DNA of 64,000 nt from Chthoniobacterales bacterium (GCA_013821455.1 JACDGS010000011.1:1-64000), one strand, 5' to 3'; shown: positions 45,745-54,545, counted from the stretch's first letter. Notes: generated from the sequence alone by a model not told the origin. Numbers and translations: made by a program.

Positions 45745-46860
45745 CTAGACGCGGAGCGAAAGAGCTGCGACCTGCTGGTTCATTCCGCAAACCGTAACGA
45801 CGGCGCGGGTCCAGTCGCTTTTCCTACTCGTTAGGCCGAAATCCGACGGCACGCCTAACAATGGCGGCAATTCCCGCCGTCGCAGCGCCTGCGCCGCGCA
45901 GATTACCTGCCAAATTCCTCCCGCGGCAACGCTTTCGCCTAACGACGGCTTCGCCGTGTAGATCGTCGCCTCGGGAAAATGCCGTGCGGCCATGCTCTTT
46001 TCCGCCGCATCCACGAAAGTTCCATTCGCGCTCGCCAGCAAAACATCTGTCGGCCCTTTGGCCGCGAGCTCGCGCCCGATTTCGTCGAGATGCCTAACGA
46101 GTTCGCGCTGACGCGAAAAATTCCCGCCGGGATGAATCCGCTCAAGCGCCACCGCGCCCGTCCGCCCCAGCACCACCGCGCCCGCACCTTCGCTGAGTAC
46201 GGTGCCGTGCGCGGGCTGCGCGAAAGGCTCGATCGGCGGCTGCGCGCGCAAGAGACGCCAGCGGCGATAGGCATCGCAAAGCAGCCAATCCACCTCTTCC
46301 GCGCCAACGACGAGGCAGCGATCCAGCTCCGGGTTGGCCATTAAATCCTCCGCCATTTGCAGCGCGAGAACTCCCACGGCGCCATCGCCGACCAGGGTAT
46401 AACTCGCGCCTGTGATCCCGAGAATCGCGGCGAGGTGACTGGCCGGCGCGTTGAAAACGGTCTCGGGAAAAAGCAGCGGACTTGCCGCCTGCGCGCCCAA
46501 TTTCACGATCTCGTGAAAGAAGCGTTTGGTGTAAATCACGCCGCCGTTCGAGATCGCAAAAACCAGCGCGGTCCGAGCGGCGGCCGCGGCATCCAACTCG
46601 AGGCCGGCATCGCGCAGCGCGGCCAAACCCGCGACCACGGCAAAGCGCGAGATCGCGCTCGAACGCCGGAGCCGCGGATGACGCGCGGCTTCGGCGATGA
46701 AGTCCGGCGCGACGCGGAAAGCCCACGCTTGTTTTTCTCCGGGTCCTTCGCCTAACGAGGACGCTTCCGCCTCCTCTCCGGCGCGCAGCTTCTGCCAAAC
46801 GTCTTCCATGTTGCTGCCGAGTGGAGTGACCCATCCGAGGCCGGCGATTCGCGTGCTCAT
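45745..46860 (-). CDS. Ketosynthase-like protein lacking the catalytic cysteine (chain-length-factor-like)
   Basis: A thiolase-fold beta-ketoacyl synthase relative of 371 residues, starting MSTRIAGLGWVTPLGSNMED. Where active ketosynthases have a Cys in an ACxSG-type motif, this protein reads GASYTLVGDGAVGVLALQM, with no cysteine. The His motifs are also absent or altered (ASANGTFVDAAEKSM). This matches the KS-beta/chain length factor partner of type II systems. It overlaps the stop of the upstream ketosynthase gene by one base (TGATG), consistent with an obligate heterodimer. Confidence 0.82.
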   Translation of the reverse strand: MSTRIAGLGWVTPLGSNMEDVWQKLRAGEEAEASSLGEGPGEKQAWAFRVAPDFIAEAARHPRLRRSSAISRFAVVAGLAALRDAGLELDAAAAARTALVFAISNGGVIYTKRFFHEIVKLGAQAASPLLFPETVFNAPASHLAAILGITGASYTLVGDGAVGVLALQMAEDLMANPELDRCLVVGAEEVDWLLCDAYRRWRLLRAQPPIEPFAQPAHGTVLSEGAGAVVLGRTGAVALERIHPGGNFSRQRELVRHLDEIGRELAAKGPTDVLLASANGTFVDAAEKSMAARHFPEATIYTAKPSLGESVAAGGIWQVICAAQALRRRELPPLLGVPSDFGLTSRKSDWTRAVVTVCGMNQQVAALSLRV

Positions 46861-48086
46861 CACGCGCGCGCGGCGAGCGCGATACTCGCATTGGTGCCGC
46901 CGAACCCGAACGAATTTGAAAGCGCAACCCGCGGCGCGGTCGCGCGCGGCGCGTTCGCCACGATGTCGAGCGCGAGCTCGGGATCAGGCGCGCGGAAGTT
47001 AATATTTGCCGGTAGGAAGCCGTGACGCAGCGCGAGCAGCGTGATGACCGCTTCAATCGCGCCCGCCGCGCCTAACGAGTGGCCCATCATTCCCTTGGTC
47101 GAGCTTACCGGCACGCGATGGAATAGTTCCGCGATGGCGCGACCTTCCGCGGCGTCATTGAACGGTGTCGCTGTCCCGTGCGCGTTGATGTAATCGACCG
47201 CGCGCGCTTCCAGCTGCGCGCTCGCAAGCGCACGCTCCATCGCCTGGCGCGGCCCGATGCCGGATGGATGTGGTTGGGTGAGGTGGTGGTTGTCGGTGGA
47301 GAGACCATAGCCGACAACCTCGCCCAGGATTTCGGCGCCGCGCGCTTCCGCCGTCGCAAGATTTTCTAGCGCCAGAAGCGCCGCGCCTTCTCCAAGAACG
47401 AGACCGCTTCGCGCCCCATCGAACGGGCGGCACTTGTCCGGCGTTGAAGCTTGGAGGGAATCGAAGCCGACGAAAACCAACTCCGCCAAAGCGTCATAGC
47501 CACCGGTGAGAATGCGTTCATAACGCCCCGAGCGGATACACTCGAAAGCCACCCCGATCGCGTTGGTGCCGGAAGCACAGGCGTTGGCGATAACCTGACA
47601 GGGAGATTCGAGGCCGCAGGCTTCGAGCGCGTCCACCATCGGTTTTTGTGGCGGGTAGTTTGCGATCCATTCGGGAATCTTCCGCGCGCGCGCATTGGGT
47701 CCCTGCAAAGCGCGATAATATCTTTCGCCGAAACTCATCCCACCGCTCGTCGTGCCGACGACAGTTAACTCCGGCCTAAACTCCGGCGCCTGCTCTCGCA
47801 ACTCCCGCAAAGCCTGAATGACCATGCGTGAAACGCGATGGAGACGGCGAGATTTGCGATCGTTAGGCAAAGCGTCCTCAAGCCAGGAATCCGCCACCTG
47901 TCCCGCAGTCGTGCAGCGGCACCGCTCCACCGAAAAACGAGTCACCCGTGAAACACAATCACGCGCCGTTCGCAGCGAGGCGAGTGTTTCCGAGAGGCCG
48001 CGCCCGAGCGGACTCACCATGCCAGCCGCCACCACTGCCACGCGCGCGAATTGCGTGGGAGATTGCGTTTTCAAGGAGTCGGGCAT
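46860..48086 (-). CDS. Beta-ketoacyl-ACP synthase (FabF/KS-alpha-like)
   Basis: Catalyses decarboxylative condensation of malonyl-ACP with an acyl chain. The 408-residue product has VAVVAAGMVSPLGRGLSETL, the catalytic Cys in CQVIANACASGTNAIGVAFE, His in DYINAHGTATPFNDAAEGRA, and Lys-His in STKGMMGHSLGAAGAIEA. It is coupled to the Cys-less ketosynthase-like gene downstream. No acyl carrier protein, ketoreductase or acyltransferase is adjacent, so the product is unknown; type II polyketide or aryl-polyene-like synthesis, or modified fatty acids, are possible. Confidence 0.92.
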   Translation of the reverse strand: MPDSLKTQSPTQFARVAVVAAGMVSPLGRGLSETLASLRTARDCVSRVTRFSVERCRCTTAGQVADSWLEDALPNDRKSRRLHRVSRMVIQALRELREQAPEFRPELTVVGTTSGGMSFGERYYRALQGPNARARKIPEWIANYPPQKPMVDALEACGLESPCQVIANACASGTNAIGVAFECIRSGRYERILTGGYDALAELVFVGFDSLQASTPDKCRPFDGARSGLVLGEGAALLALENLATAEARGAEILGEVVGYGLSTDNHHLTQPHPSGIGPRQAMERALASAQLEARAVDYINAHGTATPFNDAAEGRAIAELFHRVPVSSTKGMMGHSLGAAGAIEAVITLLALRHGFLPANINFRAPDPELALDIVANAPRATAPRVALSNSFGFGGTNASIALAARA

Positions 48087-48341
48087 GCTCTCAATTCTGC
48101 CACTTTAATCCCGCATTTACACCAACACTTCCCCGGAAACGCCCACGAAAGCGCAGGCTGGCGGCGCGGCACGGGCATCGGTTATTCCGCTTGCGTCATC
48201 CGGCAAACAACTTTACATAGCCGCCAGAAATAGCGGCTCGCGAAGTTGGTGGATCGGCAGTTGAGTTTGTTCAGTGACGATTTGAAATCCGATGAGCGGG
48301 AACAGTGACCGGGCGGCGTTTCGCTAAAAGAATAGACTCAG

Positions 48342-48770
48342 ATGGGCACGAAATTATACGTAGGAAATCTTTCCTTCAACACCACCGAAACCGATCTCCA
48401 GGACCTTTTCGCCCAGGCGGGCGCGGTCTCGGAAGTCACCCTCATGCAGGACAAATTCACTGGGAAATCCCGTGGCTTTGCCTTTGTTACTATGAGCAAT
48501 GAAGCGGACGCGCAAAAAGCGATCACGGAATTCAACGGCAAGACCGTGGAAGGCCGGCCGCTGACTGTGAACGAGGCGCGGCCGCGTGAAGCGCGCCCGG
48601 GTGGCGGCGGAGGCGGAGGCGGCGGAGCTCGTGGCTACGGCGGCGGCGGGGGCGGCTATGGCGGTGGTGGCGGCGGCTACGGTGGTGGCGGAGGAGGATA
48701 CGGCGGCGGCGGCAGTGGTGGTGGTGGCGGACGCCGCGATAACGGCGGTGGCGGTCGCCGCGGACGCTAA
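48342..48770 (+). CDS. RNA-binding protein with RRM and Gly-rich tail
   Basis: A 142-residue protein with one RNA recognition motif (~residues 2-80): RNP2 is KLYVGNLSF and RNP1 is SRGFAFVTM. The tail (~85-142) is Gly/Tyr/Arg-rich (GYGGGGGGYGGGG pattern, ending RRGR). This Rbp layout is like cyanobacterial and PVC cold-induced RNA-binding proteins, which act on RNA structure at low temperature. It has a ~250-bp upstream gap, so a long leader is possible, and a strong terminator follows. Confidence 0.93.
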   Translation: MGTKLYVGNLSFNTTETDLQDLFAQAGAVSEVTLMQDKFTGKSRGFAFVTMSNEADAQKAITEFNGKTVEGRPLTVNEARPREARPGGGGGGGGGARGYGGGGGGYGGGGGGYGGGGGGYGGGGSGGGGGRRDNGGGGRRGR

Positions 48771-48773
48771 ACG

Positions 48774-48838
48774 GCCTAACGAATTTGCAATTTTCGAAAA
48801 CGCCCCGGGAAACCGGGGCGTTTTTTGCGTCGTTAGGC
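48774..48838 (+). terminator. Rho-independent terminator flanked by inverted CGTTAGGC words
   Basis: The core hairpin is CGCCCCGGG/CCGGGGCG (48801-48820) with an AAA loop, followed by six T. Around it GCCTAACGA (48774-48782) and TCGTTAGGC (48830-48838) form a second, outer inverted repeat. It ends the RRM gene, starting 3 bp after its stop. Confidence 0.85.
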
Positions 48839-48920
48839 GGAAAAGCCAACCGGCTTGCGGTCGTCTCGCGAATCTTTTCATGACGGCGCAATGACGCGCC
48901 TGAAACTGTAGAAACATCTT

Positions 48921-49457
48921 ATGGAAAACAATCCGCCCGCATCAAAAAACGTTCCCGGTTCTGACGAAACCATCGACATCCCGCCCGTTACGAAATCCGC
49001 CGCTGGAGCTGCCACCGGGGCTGTCGTGGGAGCGGTCGCCGGACCGATCGGCGCAATTATCGGCGGCGTTGTCGGCGCTGTTCTGGGTAAAAGGTCGGAG
49101 AGCGGAAAACCGATCATGCCCGACATCGAGCGCGGTGCGCGGAAGGCGGCGAGTGGCGCGAAGACCGCGGTCAAAACTGCGGGCAAGGTTTTGCCGGCGG
49201 CCAAACGTGTCGTTAAGGCTGTCCGCTCAGCCAAAGCGTCTCCCGCTTCCCGGGGAAAATCCAAGGGCAAAGCCCCTGCTTCTACGCGCGCGATGAAGAA
49301 GACCGCTTCCGCGAAAAAGGTGGTCGGACGCGCGGCAAAGAAGGCTTCACGTACGGCTAAGCGAACCGTGCACACCGCGAAGAAGGTGGCACGGCCGGCG
49401 AAGAAAACAGCGCGGAAGGGTAAGGCCGCGCGCGGCGGCCGTGCAAAGCGTCGTTAG
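48921..49457 (+). CDS. Glycine-zipper plus histone-H1-like Lys/Ala-rich protein
   Basis: A 178-residue protein joining two unlike parts. Residues ~25-62 form a glycine zipper (AAGAATGAVVGAVAGPIGAI, then GGVVGAVLGKR). Residues ~75-178 are a Lys/Ala/Arg-rich tail like eukaryotic H1 and bacterial Hc1/HupB tails (VVGRAAKKASRTAKRTVHTA, ending GGRAKRR). Such tails bind DNA or other polyanions; the zipper suggests membrane association. The stop TAG lies in a CGTTAGGC word. Function unknown. Confidence 0.7.
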   Translation: MENNPPASKNVPGSDETIDIPPVTKSAAGAATGAVVGAVAGPIGAIIGGVVGAVLGKRSESGKPIMPDIERGARKAASGAKTAVKTAGKVLPAAKRVVKAVRSAKASPASRGKSKGKAPASTRAMKKTASAKKVVGRAAKKASRTAKRTVHTAKKVARPAKKTARKGKAARGGRAKRR

Positions 49458-49466
49458 GCGGATTCG

Positions 49467-50195
49467 TCAGAGAAGCTCGTAGGAAAGAATACTCAGGCAA
49501 TAGATCGCTGCCGTTTCCACGCGCAGGATAATCGGTCCGAGCGTCAGAGGGACGCAGCCGTGCGAGCGGGCGAGAGCGATCTCCGCTGGAGTAAAGTCTC
49601 CTTCGGGCCCGATCATCATGAGCACGCTTGCAGGCTGGCGCGCTTGTTCGGCGAGAACCTGCTTCAGGTGGCGCGCGCCCGGCTGCAGCGAGCCGATCAA
49701 TCGCAGGTCGAAACCGGCGGACGGCAGTTTAAAGAACTCGTCTGCCGTTTGTGGGAGATGCACCTGGGGAAGCCAATTCTGGCCGCATTGTTTCGCGGCC
49801 TCCAGGGCGACGGTTTGCCACTTTGCCTGTTTCTGTGCGGCACTCTCGGGATCGAGTTGAATTACCGTGCGCGTGGAGAGAAGCGGAAAGATTTCGGCTG
49901 CTCCAATCTCGACCGCTTTCTGCACGATCAGGTCCATGTTTTTTCTTTTCGGGATGGCCTGCGCGAGTGTGAGGCGGCAGCGAAGCGGCGGAGTCTCGGT
50001 GACTTGGACGAGACGCAGCTGCACCGCGCCGGCACCGAGCGCGGTTACTTCGGCGATCGCTTCCCGGCCGTGGCCGTCGAAAACGGTGAGGCGGGCGCCG
50101 GGCGCAAGACGGAGAACGTTGCGAGCATGATGCGCTTCGGCTCCGCTCAGGGTGGCGGATGACCATTCGTTAGGCGAAAGATAAAACCGATGCAT
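49467..50195 (-). CDS. rsmE: 16S rRNA (uracil-1498-N3)-methyltransferase RsmE
   Basis: SPOUT-class methyltransferase modifying U1498 of 16S rRNA. The 242-residue product begins MHRFYLSPNEWSSATLSGAE with a PUA-like domain. The SPOUT knot has RLTLAQAIPKRKNMDLIVQK, KAVEIGAAEIFPLLSTRTVI, LMMIGPEGDFTPAEIAL and PLTLGPIILRVETAAIYCL. It is downstream of the ferritin-like gene on the same strand (61-bp gap). Confidence 0.95.
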   Translation of the reverse strand: MHRFYLSPNEWSSATLSGAEAHHARNVLRLAPGARLTVFDGHGREAIAEVTALGAGAVQLRLVQVTETPPLRCRLTLAQAIPKRKNMDLIVQKAVEIGAAEIFPLLSTRTVIQLDPESAAQKQAKWQTVALEAAKQCGQNWLPQVHLPQTADEFFKLPSAGFDLRLIGSLQPGARHLKQVLAEQARQPASVLMMIGPEGDFTPAEIALARSHGCVPLTLGPIILRVETAAIYCLSILSYELL

Positions 50196-50256
50196 GCCGC
50201 GAGGCGGAAGGAAAGCCGGTGCGAGAATTTCCCTCGTTAGGCAGATGCGTCGCGCG

Positions 50257-50712
50257 TTAGCCTTCGATCTTGGGCGTGTCGATGCCGAGAGCGTCGGCCA
50301 GGTCCTGCAAATGCTCCTGTTCTTGGGCGATGATTTCGCGTAGCACTTCGCCGAGCGCGAACTCGCCCATCGCGTCAGCCTGGCGAATACGCTGGCGATA
50401 GTTCGTTAGGGTCACGCGCTCGTTTTCGAGATCGAACCGGAGCATCTCTTCCGCTTTCTCGGAGACTTTGACTTCCTTCGGCTTGTTCGTCGGCGAGCCA
50501 TTAAGGTAGTCGATCTGCTTGGCGATCTTGAGCGCGTGGGAAAGTTCCTCGCCCGCATGCTTTTTTAGCTCATCGGCGATGTGATTATATTGCGCGCCCT
50601 TAAGCGTCTGGCTGTAAATGATGTAGGCAATGATCGCCTGGTATTCGCGAGCCAGATCTTCGTTTAACAAATCGACCATCTGCTTGCGCGTGATTTTTTT
50701 CTTCTCGTCCAT
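50257..50712 (-). CDS. Ferritin-like (bacterioferritin-family) four-helix protein
   Basis: A 151-residue protein with the four-helix pattern of bacterioferritin relatives: DLAREYQAIIAYIIYSQTL, ELKKHAGEELSHALKIAKQI, DLENERVTLTNYRQRIRQA and EIIAQEQEHLQDLADALG, each with Glu or E-x2-H metal ligands. It may store or oxidise iron; heme ligation by Met is not evident. The start at ATG 50712 removes an upstream extension overlapping dnaJ. It follows dnaJ by 56 bp in the same operon. Confidence 0.85.
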   Translation of the reverse strand: MDEKKKITRKQMVDLLNEDLAREYQAIIAYIIYSQTLKGAQYNHIADELKKHAGEELSHALKIAKQIDYLNGSPTNKPKEVKVSEKAEEMLRFDLENERVTLTNYRQRIRQADAMGEFALGEVLREIIAQEQEHLQDLADALGIDTPKIEG

Positions 50713-50768
50713 GGCGGTAAATTTGCAGCAAAAGCAGCCCGGGAATAGGAGAAATTTTCCGCGCTTGC

Positions 50769-51914
50769 CTAACGAAAGAAATCTTTCGCGCGATCGAAGA
50801 AACTTTTGTGCAGCGGACTGTTTTCCTCGCCGCAAAGCGCGGCGAATTCGTCGAGCTTTTGACGTTGCTCGGAGTTGAGATCGGTTGGCACCTCCACGAG
50901 CAAGCGCGCAAAAAGATCGCCGCGCTCGCGGCCGTTGACCTGCACGATGCCTTTGCCGCGCAGCTTGAAACTCTGCCCGCTCTGCGTGCCCGCGGGAACT
51001 TTGAGACTCGCTTTTCCTTCCAGTGTCGGCACGGGAACTTCGCCGCCCAACGCCGCGATCGGAAACGAGATCGGCACTTCGCAGAAAAGGTTGTCGTCCT
51101 CGCGTTGAAAAATCGCGTGCTCCTGCAAATGGACAACGACGTAAAGGTCGCCTTGTTCGCCGCCGCGCACGCCGGCCTCGCCGTTACGCGAAGAACGCAA
51201 GCGCGAGCCGTGCGCGATACCCGCGGGAATTTTGATTTTGATCCGGCTGGTTTTTTCGACACGGCCTTCACCTTCGCAAACGCGGCACGGCTTCTCGATG
51301 ATCTCGCCCAAGCCGCGACAACGCGGACACGTTTGCGAGACTTGAAAAAATCCACGCGAGCTGATGACTTGCCCGCGTCCATGACAGGTGGTGCAGGTGA
51401 CGGCGCGGGAACCGGGAGCCGCTCCGCTGCCCTCGCATTTTTCGCAGAGATCGAGTTTGCGCACTTCGATTTCTTTTTCCACGCCGAAGGCCGCTTCTTC
51501 GAGCGTGATCTGCATGTCATAGCGGAGGTCGGAACCGCGCTGCGTGCCGTCGCGGCTGCTCTGCCCACCGCCGCCGAAAAACGTTTCGAAGATTCCGGCT
51601 CCACCACCACCGCCGCTGAAAACTTCGCGAAAAATATCGAACGGATCGTGAAAGCCGCCGCGTGCGCCACCCATGCCGCCCTGCGCAAACGCCGCGTGAC
51701 CGTAACGGTCGTAAGCCGCGCGCTTCTGCTCGTCCATCAGGACGTCGTAGGCTTCACCGAGTTCCTTGAACTTTTCCTCCGCCGCACCGTCGCCGGGATT
51801 TTTGTCCGGATGAAATTTGACCGCGAGCTTGCGGTAGGAGCGTTTGATTTCCTCTCCGCTCGCAGTGCGCTCGACGCTCAGCACCTCGTAATAATCTCTT
51901 TTCGTGGTCATCAT
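50769..51914 (-). CDS. dnaJ: Chaperone protein DnaJ
   Basis: Hsp40 co-chaperone that feeds clients to DnaK and triggers its ATPase. The 381-residue product has a J domain with the HPD motif in [11 protein letters not shown] (residues ~30-42), a Gly/Phe region, and a zinc domain of four repeats ([32 protein letters not shown]). The C-terminal substrate-binding domains follow. Its ATG overlaps the grpE stop (ATGA). The stop codon TAG lies in a CGTTAGGC word on the minus strand. Confidence 0.97.
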   Translation of the reverse strand: MMTTKRDYYEVLSVERTASGEEIKRSYRKLAVKFHPDKNPGDGAAEEKFKELGEAYDVLMDEQKRAAYDRYGHAAFAQGGMGGARGGFHDPFDIFREVFSGGGGGAGIFETFFGGGGQSSRDGTQRGSDLRYDMQITLEEAAFGVEKEIEVRKLDLCEKCEGSGAAPGSRAVTCTTCHGRGQVISSRGFFQVSQTCPRCRGLGEIIEKPCRVCEGEGRVEKTSRIKIKIPAGIAHGSRLRSSRNGEAGVRGGEQGDLYVVVHLQEHAIFQREDDNLFCEVPISFPIAALGGEVPVPTLEGKASLKVPAGTQSGQSFKLRGKGIVQVNGRERGDLFARLLVEVPTDLNSEQRQKLDEFAALCGEENSPLHKSFFDRAKDFFR

Positions 51915-52474
51915 TTTCCGCGACCGCTTGAAACGACCACTGTAGAAGGCCGCAGCAGCCGGTCCCTCAGCTTGTAACCACGGCGCATTTGCCTAACGAC
52001 GTTGCCTTCCGGCACGCTTGCGCTCGCTTCGTGCGCGATGGCTTCGTGTAAATTGGGATCGAATTTTTGCCCCTCGGCTGCGATCGGCTGGAGGCCGTTG
52101 TCGGCCAGGAAATCGGTCAGTTGTTTCAGGACCATGCCCATGCCGGAGAGAATGGGGGACTGCGCGCTTTCGGTGCGCGCGGCGGAAAGGCCGAGCTCGA
52201 AATTATCCACGATCGCGATCAGCCGTTCGAGGAGCGAGCTGTTGGCATACTTGATCGCGTCCTCCTTCTCGCGCGCGGCTCTTTTTTTGAAATTCTCCAG
52301 ATCGGCTTGCGCGCGCAGGGCGAGGTCGCGGAAGCGGTCGAGATCGGTCAGTAGCGTGTCGTTCGAAACCGCAGCGCTGGCGTCATCACGCTCAGGCGCG
52401 GCGGGGGCGTTATCGTTAGGCGCGTCGCCGTCAGTCACGTCGATTTTGCGCGGTTCGGCTTCAGTGTTCTTCAT
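51911..52474 (-). CDS. grpE: Nucleotide exchange factor GrpE
   Basis: Releases ADP from DnaK. The 187-residue product has an acidic N-terminal tail (~1-40), the long coiled coil ([20 protein letters not shown], then [20 protein letters not shown]) and the C-terminal beta domain ([20 protein letters not shown], then [19 protein letters not shown]). ATG 52474 overlaps the upstream phosphatase stop by 4 nt, and its own stop overlaps dnaJ, so the three genes are translationally coupled. Confidence 0.96.
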   Translation of the reverse strand: MKNTEAEPRKIDVTDGDAPNDNAPAAPERDDASAAVSNDTLLTDLDRFRDLALRAQADLENFKKRAAREKEDAIKYANSSLLERLIAIVDNFELGLSAARTESAQSPILSGMGMVLKQLTDFLADNGLQPIAAEGQKFDPNLHEAIAHEASASVPEGNVVRQMRRGYKLRDRLLRPSTVVVSSGRGK

Positions 52475-53904
52475 GTCTTGCGGACTACAATTAAAGTGAT
52501 GTCGTCGTTCTGCGGATGCCCGCCGGCGAAAGTCCGGGCATCGCTCGTTAGGCGGGCGATGACTTCCGCGGCTCCTTCCCGCGCGCTCGCCTGGAGCGAG
52601 CGCACCATGCGTTCCGGCCCGAATTCGTCGCCATTCGCGTCGAGCATTTCCGTGACGCCGTCCGTGTAAAGGAGGAGGCAATCGTCGGTCTCCAAGGGGA
52701 CGGAAATGTCGGCAGCAATCCTATCGAACACGTCTCCACTGTCAATGCCGAGAGCCATTCCCGGAGGCTTGAGCGTGGTCACTTCGCCCGTCGCAGCGCG
52801 GTAGAGTAACGGCGCGTCGTGACCGCCGCGAGAGAGCGTGGCGGTGGCGTTTTTGTGGTCGAGAATCAGGTAGGCCATGCTGATGAACATGTCCTCTTTA
52901 ATGTCGGGATAGAGCTGGCGGTTCACCTTCCGCAGCACGTCCGCCGGCGAGAGGCTGCCACGCGCTTCGGCGCGTAGCGCGCTCCGGCAGATGGCCATGA
53001 TGAGCGAAGCCGGCACGCCTTTCCCGGATACGTCCGCGATGACTACGCCGAGCCGGTCTTGATCCACCTGGATGTAGTCGAAGTAATCGCCGCTGACCTG
53101 GCGCGCCGGAATGTTTATGCCCGCGATCTGAAAGCCTTTGGTCTCGGGCGCTTCCGACGGCAGAAGAATGCGCTGAATGTCGCGCGCGATCTGCAGATCG
53201 TGATCGAGCCGTTTTTTCTCGTTTGCTTCCGAATACACGATCGCGTTGTAAAGCGCGAAAGCGGATTGCTCGGAGATGGATTTGAAAACAGTGAAATCGC
53301 TCGCGGTAAAGGATGCGCTCATCGGGCCATTTGCGACCGCGAGAACGCCCATATTTTGCCGGCCGTAAAGCAGTGGAGTCACCATAACGGACGAAGTTCC
53401 GAGCGCCGACTCGCGGAGTTTCGACAGCTCCGGCGCATCGGCCAGGTCTTGCAACAGAAGCGCCTCGCCGCTTTTCCAGATGCGGCCGACCAATCCTTCG
53501 CCCGCATTGATCGAGTGTGCGCGCAGATAACTGTCGAGCGCGACCGGAGTCGCAGCGGCTTGTTGTAAAATCCGGTCCGGAATGTCGATCAACGGCGGAC
53601 AACCCTTCGAGATAAAAGCCGGCACCAGCCTGAGTCCGCTGCGATCGGCGAGGTAAAGCGCGCCGCCATGCGCGTCGAGAATGCGGGTCGAGCTTTCGAC
53701 GATCAGCCGGTGCAGATCATGCGGCCGAATAACATCGCGAAAAGCTTCGCCAAGTCCGTGCAGAAAATCGAAGACCAGCGTTTCCTCGACCTGCAGTTCT
53801 TCCTTCGAACGCTCGAGCTGCCGAATGTGATTGCGCTGTCGCTGGTAGGTGATGAGCCAGCCGACGAGCGCGCCGACAAGCAGCCCAAAGAGAAGAAAAC
53901 GCAT
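52471..53904 (-). CDS. Membrane-anchored GAF-SpoIIE (PP2C-type) serine phosphatase
   Basis: A 477-residue RsbU-like phosphatase. A membrane helix (MRFLLFGLLVGALVGWLITY) is followed by a coiled-coil linker, a GAF sensor domain (~45-200; HGGALYLADRSGLRLVPAFI, then ANGPMSASFTASDFTVFK) and a PP2C domain (~245-475). Metal-binding residues of the PP2C core are in GDYFDYIQVDQDRLGVVIAD, then DVSGKGVPASLIMA, and TLSRGGHDAPLLYR; the last Asp is in GGHPQNDDITLIVV. Such enzymes dephosphorylate STAS anti-sigma antagonists; the STAS gene lies directly upstream (12 bp). Confidence 0.92.
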   Translation of the reverse strand: MRFLLFGLLVGALVGWLITYQRQRNHIRQLERSKEELQVEETLVFDFLHGLGEAFRDVIRPHDLHRLIVESSTRILDAHGGALYLADRSGLRLVPAFISKGCPPLIDIPDRILQQAAATPVALDSYLRAHSINAGEGLVGRIWKSGEALLLQDLADAPELSKLRESALGTSSVMVTPLLYGRQNMGVLAVANGPMSASFTASDFTVFKSISEQSAFALYNAIVYSEANEKKRLDHDLQIARDIQRILLPSEAPETKGFQIAGINIPARQVSGDYFDYIQVDQDRLGVVIADVSGKGVPASLIMAICRSALRAEARGSLSPADVLRKVNRQLYPDIKEDMFISMAYLILDHKNATATLSRGGHDAPLLYRAATGEVTTLKPPGMALGIDSGDVFDRIAADISVPLETDDCLLLYTDGVTEMLDANGDEFGPERMVRSLQASAREGAAEVIARLTSDARTFAGGHPQNDDITLIVVRKT

Positions 53905-53916
53905 GGAGCCGTCGAG

Positions 53917-54435
53917 CTACGCGACGGGGTTCTCTTGATGGAGATCTTGCTTGAGGTATTCGAGAACGTCTTTGAACCGAGTGAGATTTTCCGGCGCCGC
54001 CTCGCAGAGCGCCTCGTGCGCGGCCAGCATCGTCCCGGCTTGCTCGCGCTTTTGCGTTTCCGCCGCAGTCGCCGGGCCATCTTTCCCGAGCAGACTGCAT
54101 TGCGGCGCAGTGGTGCCATTCGTGTGAATGTCGAAAATTTGGTCGAGCCCGAGCCCCGAGAGAAGATCGTGGCTGCGCGGGTTGCAGTGCACCACGTGGA
54201 GGCGTCCCTGCCCGAGTTCCTTCAGGCGCAAAGCCATTCCCGCCAGCGTTCCCATGAAAGTGGAATCCATCATCACGCAATCCTGCAGATCGATGACGAA
54301 CTCGCGATAACCCTTCTCCACCATGGCGCGACCGAATTCTTTCAGCCCGCCGCTGTTCAGGAAACTCCCGCGCCCGGCGACGCGCACCCAGACCGCGGGG
54401 CCTTTGACGCCCACTTGAATCGAAGATTCCACCAC
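53917..54435 (-). CDS. STAS-domain protein (anti-sigma-factor antagonist type)
   Basis: A 172-residue protein. The STAS domain (~1-110) contains FVIDLQDCVMMDSTFMGTLA, with the Ser typically phosphorylated by an anti-sigma kinase, and GQGRLHVVHCNPRSHDLLSG. A helical C-terminal extension (~120-172) is unusual and contains no domain I recognise. It is the first gene of the operon STAS-phosphatase-grpE-dnaJ-ferritin-like. No RsbW-type kinase is in the window. Start is GTG. Confidence 0.85.
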   Translation of the reverse strand: MVESSIQVGVKGPAVWVRVAGRGSFLNSGGLKEFGRAMVEKGYREFVIDLQDCVMMDSTFMGTLAGMALRLKELGQGRLHVVHCNPRSHDLLSGLGLDQIFDIHTNGTTAPQCSLLGKDGPATAAETQKREQAGTMLAAHEALCEAAPENLTRFKDVLEYLKQDLHQENPVA

Positions 54436-54545
54436 TACGGAAAGGTAATTTTTCGCCGAAACACTGTCAACCAGCCTAACGTCGCGGCTCTTGGATAGTC
54501 CGTCGCGCGCGATCGCTCGGACGCCAACCGTCGCTCGCGGCTTCG

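Noticed and set aside
48598-48765. Short tandem repeats in the RRM gene, CRISPR-like at first sight
   Set aside because: They are GGC/GGT-rich codons of the Gly-Tyr tail, in frame, with no spacers.
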